In this document: piece by piece, positions 34,261 through 41,901 of the stretch
Layout: every line of letters begins with the position of its first letter
How positions within the stretch are numbered: position 1 is the stretch's first letter
Source: Deltaproteobacteria bacterium
Lineage (GTDB): Bacteria > Desulfobacterota > Desulfomonilia > UBA1062
Length of the DNA stretch: 41,901 bases
Assembly: GCA_018436855.1 (NCBI GenBank)
Contig: JAHDKO010000103.1
Location: 1-41,901, forward strand
Direction of reading: 5' to 3'
Position numbers and translations under genes: made by a program
The notes under the pieces: model-generated
Database searches by the model: none
The model's input: only the letters and a program-made list of their open reading frames with translations
What the model was told of the DNA's origin: nothing

Positions 34261-36834
34261 TCATTTGTCCTTGATCAGGTTCTGGTAATAATCAGTGCTT
34301 CTGATAGGCTCCAGATCCTTGTCTTGCCTGATCAGGCTCCAGTTGTCGAATCCCTTGTCGACAGCCCGGGCAAGCCATTCGGCCGCCTCCCGCACCTTCT
34401 TCTGCCTGGAATAGATGCACGCGGTATTGTAGTAAACGTCGGGGTCGTCAGGCCGGAGGCTCCTTATGGTACCGAGAACAGACAGTGCCTTGTCATACCG
34501 CCCGAACATCGAGTAGAGAACAGCCGTGCCGTGGAGTGCGCCGATATTTTCAGGTTCCCGGGCGAGAACATGGTCATAGTGGGCAAGCGCGTTTTCGAAC
34601 TCGCCCTGTGCCCTGTACAGGTCGGCCATTTTCATGTGCAGACGGGCATTATCCGGATCGCCCGCGAGGCCTGCCCCGAGCTCCGACAGTGCGAGATCGA
34701 TCTTTTCCTTTCTCGCGCCCGCAGCCTCGAGGTACTTCCGGGCTTCCCCGTGATCGGGATCGATCATGGTTATTGCCTGGAACTGCTCCATGGCCTCGAT
34801 CAGCCTCCCCTGCTCGATGAAGGCAATGCCGAGATTATAGCGTGCCTGCAGATGGTCGTGATCGACCTTGAGAGCCTTGTGAAAATGCAAGATCGCGTCA
34901 TCGGTATATCCTTCGTGAAAGAGCGCGGCGCCGAGGCTTGTCTCCGCCTCAGGGAGATTCGGTTCGAGCCGTAATGCCTCGTGATAGTTCTCTATGGCGT
35001 CCCGGTACATGCCGGCCCTCCCGAGAAGATTCCCCAGCCTCAAGTAGTGGACCGGATTTCCGGGATCGGCATGGATGACCTTGCGGTACTGGCCGGCGGC
35101 CTTGTGAAAAAGGCCCTGCTCGCCCAGCACCTCGGCCAGCCTGTAGTGGGCGGCAAGCATGCGCGGGTTGACCTCCAGTGCATGCTGATAATGCTCGGCT
35201 GCCTGCTCGTACATGCCTTTCTTCTCGTACGCCTCCCCCAGATAGTAGCGTGATTTTGCATCGTTCGGACTCATCTCTTGCACGACCGACAGATGTTTGA
35301 TCGCCTCGTCCGGCATCCCCAGCTTCAGATACGAAATGCCGAGATTACCGTGAGCCTCAATGGCATATCTCTTTTCCTGGAAGTCCAAGGCCTTGAAATA
35401 TTCACTTATCGCCTCTTCATGCCGTCCCTTGCGGGCAAGGGCATGACCGTAGTTATTATAGGCCCTCGGCTTGCCGGGCGACTTTCTCACACAGTCCTGC
35501 CACAGCAGCTCGTCGTCCGCCCAGAGCTCGTTCCTCTCGTATGTCCAGAATGAAAGAACCACTATAGACGCACACAGCAGGGCAAGCGCGGCCCATTGAG
35601 GCCTGATGTATCTCAGGACGCTGAAAACAATGACCGGGATGATCAGCATGGACGGCAGATAGGTGCGGTGCTCGAACACAAGCTCAAGCCCGAAGACCGT
35701 GGACTCGATTACAAGGTTCCCGAAAAACCAGAGGATGGCAAACGACAGGAGCCTGTCCCGCCTCGCGACCCACACGGCGGACGCAATCAGAAAAACGATC
35801 GCCCCGGCCGATAACAATGTGGTCGCCGGGTTGAAGAGCGAGTGAGAGATAGAGAAATCATAATCCAGATTCAGCCTCGAAGGATGGGGAAAAATCAGGA
35901 GGCTGATATAATGGATGACCACCCTGAACTCGGTCAATACCCGCTGCCCGAGCGTGAACTCGCGGTACGCATAGCCCGAAAGCACATAGTCCACGAACCT
36001 GCTTCCATAAAAAACCAGAAATATAACCGCCGCGATCCCGATAACCGGGATCGTTACGCGCATAACACGTTTGATCCATTCCCTGTCGAGGTTCCGGAAA
36101 AAATACCATTCATAGAGAAGGATAAAAAAAGGCAGGGTGGCCGCAATCTCCTTTGATGCGGCAGACATGGCTCCTGAGGCGATGCATCCGGCATACAACC
36201 CCCACTTGAGCACCGGCTTTCGCGTACTCCTGCCCCATACATACATGAGTATACACATGATATAGAACATGCCGGACATGCTCGCCATCCGTTGCACGAT
36301 ATAGCTCACTGATTCGGTGTGCAGGGGATGGACCATCCACACCGCCGCCGCCAGAAATGCCGCAACAAAACTCCCCGATTCCCCCGGCAGAACCGCCTCC
36401 CCGGATCGCCGCCGGATGATGTCGATCGTGGCGGTCAGAAAGAGATAGAGCAGGATACCGCTCACCAGATGGATGAGGATATTTACGAGATGATAACCCG
36501 ATACGTCGAATCCGTGGAAATAGTAGTTCAGGGCAAAGCTGATATTTGCCAGGGGACGCCTGGAACACACACTCTTGAATCCCGCGTCCCACAAGCCTTG
36601 TAAGCTGAGCTCCCTGAGCATGATGTGCTCATTTTCCGCTATATTGGAAACATCGTCCAAGATAAAGGGGCCGTGAACCGATGCCTGGTAGATGCCGATC
36701 ACCAGAAGGATCGGCAGGATGAGCAGGAGATGCCTGACCCCCTTCCGGCCAAGAATCGCGGTCCTGCGGGAATCGGTTTGCCCCGGCACCGGGGCATTTG
36801 CCCTGTCTTCGTTCTTCCCCTGTGCTTTTTTCAT
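34261..36834 (-). CDS. TMTC-like membrane glycosyltransferase with TPR domain (copy 3)
   Basis: 857 residues from ATG 36834. The start is uncertain: TTG 36915 and ATG 36900 would add 27 or 22 residues and no site has a clear ribosome sequence. The N-terminal membrane half has HGPFILDDVSNIAEN with the acidic motif, then RRPLANISFALNY and GYHLVNILIHLV, the closest of the three to the eukaryotic TMTC pattern. The C-terminal half has around ten TPRs and the shared closing block PDDPDVYYNTACIYSR. It lies between copy 2 (convergent) and the divergent GT2 operon at 37401. The role is inferred to be sugar transfer from a polyprenyl carrier. Confidence 0.88.
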   Translation of the reverse strand: MKKAQGKNEDRANAPVPGQTDSRRTAILGRKGVRHLLLILPILLVIGIYQASVHGPFILDDVSNIAENEHIMLRELSLQGLWDAGFKSVCSRRPLANISFALNYYFHGFDVSGYHLVNILIHLVSGILLYLFLTATIDIIRRRSGEAVLPGESGSFVAAFLAAAVWMVHPLHTESVSYIVQRMASMSGMFYIMCILMYVWGRSTRKPVLKWGLYAGCIASGAMSAASKEIAATLPFFILLYEWYFFRNLDREWIKRVMRVTIPVIGIAAVIFLVFYGSRFVDYVLSGYAYREFTLGQRVLTEFRVVIHYISLLIFPHPSRLNLDYDFSISHSLFNPATTLLSAGAIVFLIASAVWVARRDRLLSFAILWFFGNLVIESTVFGLELVFEHRTYLPSMLIIPVIVFSVLRYIRPQWAALALLCASIVVLSFWTYERNELWADDELLWQDCVRKSPGKPRAYNNYGHALARKGRHEEAISEYFKALDFQEKRYAIEAHGNLGISYLKLGMPDEAIKHLSVVQEMSPNDAKSRYYLGEAYEKKGMYEQAAEHYQHALEVNPRMLAAHYRLAEVLGEQGLFHKAAGQYRKVIHADPGNPVHYLRLGNLLGRAGMYRDAIENYHEALRLEPNLPEAETSLGAALFHEGYTDDAILHFHKALKVDHDHLQARYNLGIAFIEQGRLIEAMEQFQAITMIDPDHGEARKYLEAAGARKEKIDLALSELGAGLAGDPDNARLHMKMADLYRAQGEFENALAHYDHVLAREPENIGALHGTAVLYSMFGRYDKALSVLGTIRSLRPDDPDVYYNTACIYSRQKKVREAAEWLARAVDKGFDNWSLIRQDKDLEPIRSTDYYQNLIKDK

Positions 36835-37252
36835 ATCGTCAAACCCCGGCACACTCCCATCGTTCACCGATACGACTCGGCACGGCTTGACCGGCGGCAT
36901 GATCTCGATTTCCAAGCTCTCGGAACGGAATCTCCGGTCTTGTAATACCTCAGTCTTGGGAGAATACCCGGGAAGAGCAATTGATATATACTTGGATTCA
37001 CCCTGATATAATCCTTGCGTATTCTAAAAAACCGAGGCATTACCCTGTCCTTTCGTTACACAATGCCAATAAAAGAGATCTCAACTGCAGAAGATCCCTT
37101 TTCTATTCATATCATATTCTCTTGATAAAACCATGCCTTTCACGATGCATGTGTCTTGTCCGGAGCTTCAGGAGATTTGTCATCGCATGCCTTATCATCC
37201 TGTGAAACGGTGAAATGATGATGAACGGCTGATCCGGGCCGGCACAATATGC
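36835..37252. other. Divergent region between TPR copy 3 and the GT2 operon
   Basis: No supported gene. On the plus strand a perfect extended -10 (TGATATAAT, box 37007-37012) lacks a well-placed -35. I could not find a clear minus-strand promoter for the TPR gene. The region is AT-rich relative to its surroundings. The part up to 36915 may be coding if the longer start of copy 3 is used. Confidence 0.45.
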
Positions 37253-37281
37253 TTGACACAAAACCAGTGAATTCAGATAAT
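37253..37281 (+). promoter_or_regulatory. Strong sigma-70 promoter of the GT2-DUF354 operon
   Basis: TTGACA (37253-37258), 17 bases, GATAAT (37276-37281): eleven of twelve consensus bases. The start should be near 37288, giving a leader of about 113 bases before ATG 37401. Confidence 0.75.
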
Positions 37282-37327
37282 TAATTTTCAATGCCGAATG
37301 GGACCCACGTGTATGCCCTCACCCATG

Positions 37328-37342
37328 ATGCACGGAGTGCAT
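37328..37342. repeat. Palindrome in the leader of the GT2 operon
   Basis: ATGCAC, GGA, GTGCAT: exact 6-bp arms, about 40 bases downstream of the predicted start site. It could be an operator or an RNA hairpin; no T-run follows. Confidence 0.4.
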
Positions 37343-37400
37343 GTGTTGAAACCGGCAGAGCATGCGCCACACCATGCCGGACTGGCAAGGAGGAAACTGG

Positions 37401-38450
37401 ATGTACAAGGGTAAATCTGTCTGTGTCGTAGTGCCGGCCTATAACGAGGAAACCCAGATCGGCACGGTGATCGATACCATGCCGGATTGTGTGGACAAGA
37501 TCGTGATCATCGACGATGCCAGCAAAGACGGCACGGCATCGGCAGTGAGAAGATACCAGGGCAGGCGTTCTGATATCATATTGATTTCCCACGATGAGAA
37601 CCAGGGTGTTGGCGGGGCTATCGCATCCGGATACAAATGGGCCAGGGACAATGGGTACGACGTAGCCGCCGTCATGGCGGGAGACGGGCAGATGGATCCC
37701 GAGGAGCTGCCGTCTCTGCTCGATCCTGTGGTGGAAGATCGGGCCGACTATGCCAAGGGCAACCGCCTCTTCACGGGCGAGGCATATAAAACCATACCCA
37801 AGGTCAGATACTTCGGAAACGCCTTTCTTTCTCTGCTCACCAAGATCGCTTCGGGATACTGGCACGTAGCCGACTTTCAGTCCGGTTATACGGTGATCAA
37901 CAAGCCTGCCCTCAACCTGATCGACTGGGACAGGATGTACAGGCGTTTCGGTCAGCCCAACGATCTTCTGGTCCGCCTGAACGTCTACAGCTTCCGGGTA
38001 ATGGATGTGCCCATCAGGCCTGTCTACCATGTGGGAGAAAAATCGAAGATGAACATCTTCAAGGTCCTCTTCACCATCAGCTGGCTCCTGCTGAAACTCT
38101 TTCTCTGGAGAATGAAGGAGAAATACATCATCCGCGATTTTCACCCCCTGATATTCTTTTATTTTCTGGGCTCGGTTTTTGGAATCTTCACCGTGGGGTT
38201 GTTTATCAGGCTCTTCTGGTATTGGTATGCTTTCGGGCACATACCCCCCATAAATGCTTTGGCGGCCATGTTCTCTTTCATGAGCGCGAGCCTTTTCACC
38301 CTCTTTGCCATGTGGTTCGATATGGAAGCGAACAAAGACTTGAAGGGAAGCCAGGGGACTATGGGTCTCTCCGGTTATCTGGCAGGTGGTGCGAAAGGGT
38401 ATGAAGAAACGACAAAGAACGGTACATATGAGATCGGTGACAGAAAATAA
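37401..38450 (+). CDS. DPM-like family 2 glycosyltransferase with C-terminal membrane helices
   Basis: 349 residues. The GT-A domain (about 5-230) begins VCVVVPAYNEETQIGTVID and carries VIIDDASKDGT, MAGDGQMDPEE (DxD-like) and ADFQSGYTVIN. Two hydrophobic stretches near the C-terminus anchor it in the inner membrane. This is the layout of polyprenyl-phosphate mannose/glucose synthases. Such an enzyme would make the lipid-linked donor that TMTC-like proteins use, and one is encoded next door. ATG 37401 is chosen for AAGGAGG about eight bases upstream; the frame is open from 37362. First gene of the plus-strand operon to 41211. A longer antisense frame exists but has no motifs. Confidence 0.92.
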   Translation: MYKGKSVCVVVPAYNEETQIGTVIDTMPDCVDKIVIIDDASKDGTASAVRRYQGRRSDIILISHDENQGVGGAIASGYKWARDNGYDVAAVMAGDGQMDPEELPSLLDPVVEDRADYAKGNRLFTGEAYKTIPKVRYFGNAFLSLLTKIASGYWHVADFQSGYTVINKPALNLIDWDRMYRRFGQPNDLLVRLNVYSFRVMDVPIRPVYHVGEKSKMNIFKVLFTISWLLLKLFLWRMKEKYIIRDFHPLIFFYFLGSVFGIFTVGLFIRLFWYWYAFGHIPPINALAAMFSFMSASLFTLFAMWFDMEANKDLKGSQGTMGLSGYLAGGAKGYEETTKNGTYEIGDRK

Positions 38451-38554
38451 GCTCGACACCCTGTTTCCAGCGGGCATTGCCGATGACGACCTTCCGGGGC
38501 GGTCTGGGGCCGTCATGACCGGGATCGAGCCGGGCATCCCGATAATACAGGTTC

Positions 38555-39619
38555 ATGGCCAGAAAAATACTTTTTGACATCGGTCACCCCGCGCATGTGC
38601 ACCTTTTCAAGAATCCCCGCAAGATTCTCATGCACAGGGACTGGGAGGTCTTTGTGCTGGCGCGGGAAAAGGAAGTAACCCGCAGCCTGTTGGATGATCA
38701 CGCCATAGACTACATACCAGGCACGAAGAAGTTGAGAGGCATTTTCAGCGCCCTGGAACTCATGCAATGGTGCATGAAGGCACGGCGCGTTATTACAGAA
38801 AAATCAATCGACATCGTGGCGAGCATCGGTTCACCGGCAGGCGCATGGGCTGCGAAAACATGCGGCATTCCCCATCTTGCATTCAACGACACCGAGACAG
38901 CCCTTTCTCAGCGGTTGCTCTACAAGCCCGCATCAGCAAAAATTTATACCCCCGATTGCCTGCTCGCCGACTATGGGGCCAAACATATCAGATACAAGGG
39001 AACTCATGACCTCGCCTACCTGAGGCCTGAATGGTTCACCCCCGACCCATCCATCAAAGCCGAACTGGGGTTGGGCCCAAGTGATGCATATGCTGTCTTG
39101 CGGTTCGTGTCGTGGGAAGCCACGCACGACTGGGGACAGAGACCTGTCGATATCGATTTCAAGCGGGAGATGGTGTCTGTGTTGAGCGGGAGATACCGGG
39201 TTTTCATATCCGCCGAGAAGCAGCTCCCTCCCGATCTCGAAGCCTATCGGCTCAGAGTTCCACCCTCTCGTCTCCACGATGTGATCGCATTTGCTTCATT
39301 CGTGGCAGGGGACGGTTCAACCACTCTCACAGAGGCAGCATGCATGGGCATTCCCGCGATGTACATCTCGCCTTTCGCGGAATCATTGGGGTGTATACTC
39401 TTTTACGAAAAATATCACCTGCTGAAATCATATAAAAACAGCCAAAATGCGATCATGGCGCTTAAGGAGATGCCTGATGACGACCTGGGAGATGCAGTGA
39501 GAAAAGCGGCCAGGGAAAAGATGCTTTCAGAAACCATAGACGTGTCGATGTATATTGCCGACCGGATTGAAGATGCGTGTGCAGGATCGTCATCCTCACG
39601 CCAGGCCAAGGTGTCTTGA
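38555..39619 (+). CDS. DUF354 protein, GT-B-like
   Basis: 354 residues. It starts ILFDIGHPAHVHLFKN, the mark of the DUF354 family, which has a GT-B/UDP-GlcNAc 2-epimerase-like fold. Further on are SIGSPAGAWAAK, ATHDWGQRPV, and GDGSTTLTEAACMGIPA, the C-terminal nucleotide-sugar site pattern. It is probably a glycosyltransferase or sugar-modifying enzyme in surface-glycan synthesis; the activity is not established for the family as far as I know. A 104-base gap separates it from the GT2 gene; its own ribosome site is weak. The methyltransferase follows directly. Confidence 0.85.
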   Translation: MARKILFDIGHPAHVHLFKNPRKILMHRDWEVFVLAREKEVTRSLLDDHAIDYIPGTKKLRGIFSALELMQWCMKARRVITEKSIDIVASIGSPAGAWAAKTCGIPHLAFNDTETALSQRLLYKPASAKIYTPDCLLADYGAKHIRYKGTHDLAYLRPEWFTPDPSIKAELGLGPSDAYAVLRFVSWEATHDWGQRPVDIDFKREMVSVLSGRYRVFISAEKQLPPDLEAYRLRVPPSRLHDVIAFASFVAGDGSTTLTEAACMGIPAMYISPFAESLGCILFYEKYHLLKSYKNSQNAIMALKEMPDDDLGDAVRKAAREKMLSETIDVSMYIADRIEDACAGSSSSRQAKVS

Positions 39620-40234
39620 ATGAAAGCTCGGGCAGGCAAGCAGATCAAAACAGAACATTACCGGCTGAAAAAAATGGCGGCGCTGGTCGCGGACAGATCC
39701 CGTGTCCTGGATATCGGGTGTGCTGACATGCCGAATATCTATCTGAAAAACAAAGAGGTTACGGGCTTTGATATCCGGAGAACCCGGCTGACGTCCAATT
39801 ACCACAAATTCGTGCCGGGTGACGCCATGCAGCTGCCGGAAATCTTCGAGCCGGGATCTTTCGACGCAATCGTGTGCGGGGAGATGCTCGAACATCTGGA
39901 ACGTCCCGTCGATTTCTTGAGAGCCTGCTTTTTCTGCCTGGAAGACGGAGGCATTCTGGTGTTATCGACCCCGAACCCCAACTCGCCGTTTGAACGCCTT
40001 TTAACCCTCTCACTCTCGCGGAGATTCTTTTTCACACCTGATCACGTATGCATTTTTCCGCAACGGTGGCTGATCCGGATGTGTGAGCGGGCCGGTTTTG
40101 ACTACGTCCGGCTTTTTTCCGGTGGAATTACTCTTCCCCTTCTCGGCAACCTTCCCTTCCCGAGGCCCTGGTGTCATTATACAATCGTCAAGGCCTGCAA
40201 ATATCGCCATAAATCTTTTGGTAACGGCAGGTAA
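39620..40234 (+). CDS. SAM-dependent methyltransferase, class I
   Basis: 204 residues. VLDIGCADMPNIYLK is motif I with the SAM-binding glycine, FDAIVCGEMLEHLERP is the acidic motif II/post-I block typical of Methyltransf_11/25 members, and GGILVLSTPNPN is the late strand. Likely substrate is a sugar or lipid carrier intermediate of the glycan made by the neighbours. It begins directly after the DUF354 stop and overlaps the next start by one base (TAATG). No membrane segment. Confidence 0.88.
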   Translation: MKARAGKQIKTEHYRLKKMAALVADRSRVLDIGCADMPNIYLKNKEVTGFDIRRTRLTSNYHKFVPGDAMQLPEIFEPGSFDAIVCGEMLEHLERPVDFLRACFFCLEDGGILVLSTPNPNSPFERLLTLSLSRRFFFTPDHVCIFPQRWLIRMCERAGFDYVRLFSGGITLPLLGNLPFPRPWCHYTIVKACKYRHKSFGNGR

Positions 40235-41211
40235 TGAGACTCAAATACGTCCTTCCCTATATCATCGCCTTCCTTTTTATCGCGTTTTCCTTTGTACTCC
40301 TGTTTCGCTATTACGATTGCTCGCTTATTTACCAGGTCAGTCTTTATGAGCTGGCTGTCTCGATCCTTCTCGCCCTGATCACTTTGTCCGTGTCAGGGTT
40401 TCAGTATCACTCTCTTCTTTCCTTACCGGACGGTACCAGAATAAGCATATCCGATATCGTGATGCTGCCGGCCTCAATGAGATTATGGGGGTACATCCTT
40501 CCGGCAAAGGGCGGACTGGTATATGCGAGCGCGTATCTGAAGTGTAAATATGGGATCAGGCTGCTCACGAGCTTTTCCATAAGCGGCTATATCTACTTGT
40601 CTTCCCTGTTCATCATGGGCTGCATCGGCCTCTTTGTCGCACTCACAAGCGGCCGGTATGTCTCGTTCATCTCGTTTTTTTCATGCCTGTTCATCTTGGC
40701 TCCGGCCATGGTCGGGGTCATGAGCAAAATAGCCCCCTGCTTTCCTCTGCCGAAGAACAAAACCGCGAGGATCTTCCTTGATTCTTTTGTTCAGCTTTTG
40801 AACGATCTGAACGCATCATGGACGAACGTGAAAACCACCCTTTTTCTCCTTGCCACGAATGTCGTCCACACCCTGCTGACGTTCATCCTGTACTACTGGG
40901 CAAGCCTGGTGTTCGATCTCTCCCTCTCGGCGATGTCGATCCTCATGCTTGCGCTCGTGCTCAAAATTTCGGTTATACTCAGGTTCACACCGGGAAACCT
41001 CGGGGTTGAGCAGCTGGTTTCGGGCGGCACCATAGCCCTTCTCGGAGGTACAGCCGGCGACGGGATCCTCCTGTCTGTCTTCGTATCGTTTACGACTCTG
41101 CTCATTGCAGGTACCCTGGGCACCCTGAACACCATCAGTGCGATGAGATATTTTCATACAAAAAATTTTCATGCCTTGCTCACACTTTTCAGCCGGAATC
41201 CAGAAAACTGA
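40234..41211 (+). CDS. Second flippase-like membrane protein (LPG synthase TM-like)
   Basis: 325 residues, multi-pass with about seven hydrophobic segments. SMRLWGYILPAKGGLVYASAY and RFTPGNLGVEQLVSGG echo the NCILPGR and PG.WG blocks of the UPF0104 / lysylphosphatidylglycerol synthase membrane family, but more weakly than the protein at 30802. The start overlaps the methyltransferase stop. It ends the GT2 operon. The role is probably lipid-linked intermediate handling or flipping, by analogy. Nothing like a terminator hairpin is clear downstream. Confidence 0.78.
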   Translation: MRLKYVLPYIIAFLFIAFSFVLLFRYYDCSLIYQVSLYELAVSILLALITLSVSGFQYHSLLSLPDGTRISISDIVMLPASMRLWGYILPAKGGLVYASAYLKCKYGIRLLTSFSISGYIYLSSLFIMGCIGLFVALTSGRYVSFISFFSCLFILAPAMVGVMSKIAPCFPLPKNKTARIFLDSFVQLLNDLNASWTNVKTTLFLLATNVVHTLLTFILYYWASLVFDLSLSAMSILMLALVLKISVILRFTPGNLGVEQLVSGGTIALLGGTAGDGILLSVFVSFTTLLIAGTLGTLNTISAMRYFHTKNFHALLTLFSRNPEN

Positions 41212-41332
41212 AGAGCTTACGGGAACTCAAAAAAGGAGAAATTTTTTCTTTTTCTGGGTATTTATTTCGCCCATCCGGGTATGCAAATCCGCATCTCTTT
41301 CTATAACTACTGGTATTTTCAACAGATAGTAA

Positions 41333-41348
41333 TGGCACAAGCATTGCT
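41333..41348 (+). promoter_or_regulatory. Sigma-54 (-24/-12) promoter
   Basis: TGGCAC (41333-41338), five bases, TTGCT (41344-41348) match the RpoN consensus in both elements and in spacing. GG is at 41334-41335 and GC at 41346-41347. Transcription would start near 41359, leaving about 109 bases of leader before ATG 41468. An activator (bEBP) site would be expected upstream; I see no obvious pair of repeats. Confidence 0.78.
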
Positions 41349-41467
41349 TTATGTAATGTAATCCACTTTTCTGTAATGAAGTATCTGTATTTGATTTCAA
41401 TAAAAAATCGGTGCCTGATGAGATGCATGAGCAATTTCCACATCTGTTTGCTGATGGAGGACATTTT

Positions 41468-41901
41468 ATGAAGAGGGTCATGTTTCTTTTTATCATCATG
41501 TTGCTGCCGATGTCCGTATGGGCAATGACACCGGTATCAGACTCCGCCCTTTCCGATGTCACCGGCCAGGCCGGCGTGAACATCAATGCCGACCTTACGA
41601 TGAGCATCAACATCGGCACCATGGCATGGGGCGATGAGAGCGGTATCAACGATGCGACAGCCAATTTCGTCTGGTTCAACGAGGACCCGGTCGGCGGTTA
41701 CATCGGTGTGACAGGGTTCAACATCGACCAGCTCACGATCGTGGCCAGGTACGATTCCAATGACACCTACAACGGCTACTCCACCCTGTTCCTCAAGCCG
41801 ATCACCATCGACGTGGCAACCGGCGACAAAACGGCAGTCGGCGGCGCAGCCGATACCACCTTTGTCCGCTTCGGCCTCGGCGCCCTGAAGGTCGGCATCT
41901 C
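41468..41901 (+). CDS. Secreted protein with TGQAG motif (DUF6160/FilA-like), cut by the window end
   Basis: 144 codons are visible, with no stop. A signal peptide (MKRVMFLFIIMLLPMSVWA, cleavage after about residue 19) is followed by SDSALSDVTGQAGVNIN, which resembles the N-terminal L.dVTGQAG motif of DUF6160/FilA-like proteins. The mature part is rich in beta-type alternation, Asp, Thr and Gly (MAWGDESG, GVTGFNID), as in outer-membrane or fibre proteins. GGAGG lies about eight bases upstream of ATG 41468. Its leader begins at a sigma-54 promoter. Family placement is from memory and moderate; a surface or fimbrial role is inferred. Confidence 0.8.
   Translation, partial: MKRVMFLFIIMLLPMSVWAMTPVSDSALSDVTGQAGVNINADLTMSINIGTMAWGDESGINDATANFVWFNEDPVGGYIGVTGFNIDQLTIVARYDSNDTYNGYSTLFLKPITIDVATGDKTAVGGAADTTFVRFGLGALKVGI

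Noticed and set aside
37281..38537. A 418-residue minus-strand open frame, longer than the GT2 gene opposite
   Set aside because: The plus strand carries clear GT2 motifs, a ribosome site and a promoter. The antisense product is low-complexity and lacks any motif; long antisense frames are common in GC-rich genes.
1..41901. CRISPR arrays, insertion sequences, prophage genes, attachment sites
   Set aside because: No regularly spaced repeats, transposase, integrase or terminal inverted repeats were seen. The tRNA at the left edge has no duplicated 3' end in the window that I could find.

Overview
The window is a GC-rich, densely coded bacterial chromosome segment. I infer a Desulfobacterota-type (former Deltaproteobacteria) anaerobe. 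The grounds are an AidB-like and a DmdC-like acyl-CoA dehydrogenase, selA, several TMTC-like TPR glycosyltransferases, a DUF354 protein, a secreted protein with a TGQAG motif and a sigma-54 promoter. This is inference from gene content; no marker gene fixes the taxon.

Left part (1-7615): the 3' half of a tRNA-Leu(CAG), a TetR-family regulator, and a convergent AidB-like acyl-CoA dehydrogenase. The -35 box of the dehydrogenase lies inside a perfect 11-bp inverted repeat, the likely TetR operator. Then come a membrane-anchored hypothetical protein, a DciA-like DUF721 gene and the minus-strand run selA, patatin-like phospholipase, rluD-type pseudouridine synthase.

Middle part (about 7760-22385): a plus-strand run starts at a near-consensus sigma-70 promoter and looks like a compact, unusual small-molecule pathway. 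It holds a membrane protein, an AMP-forming ligase, a PLP fold-type III decarboxylase, a KAS III-like protein lacking the usual catalytic His, an unknown protein, a DmdC-like acyl-CoA dehydrogenase, an alpha/beta-hydrolase with a Cys nucleophile, a free-standing acyl carrier protein, a GNAT-like protein, a degenerate acyl-CoA-dehydrogenase-like protein, and a MacAB-like exporter (HlyD-type adaptor, ABC ATPase, two FtsX-type permeases). My model is that an amino or carboxylic acid is activated, loaded on the ACP, decarboxylated, oxidised, acyl-transferred and exported. I see no classical PKS/NRPS module, phosphopantetheinyl transferase or exosortase. I rate this the most interesting part.

Right part (22598-41211): an orphan HEPN-like gene, then a surface-glycan/glycosylation region. 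A minus-strand operon runs gmd, fcl (GDP-fucose), methyltransferase-GT2 fusion, TMTC-like TPR protein, GT2. Further on are a flippase-like membrane protein, two more TMTC-like TPR proteins (convergent), and a plus-strand operon of DPM-like GT2, DUF354 protein, methyltransferase and a second flippase-like membrane protein behind a near-consensus promoter. The three TMTC-like proteins beside polyprenyl-phosphate-sugar-synthase-like GT2s suggest lipid-linked sugar transfer to protein or glycan at the membrane.

The window ends inside a secreted-protein gene preceded by a textbook -24/-12 (sigma-54) promoter.
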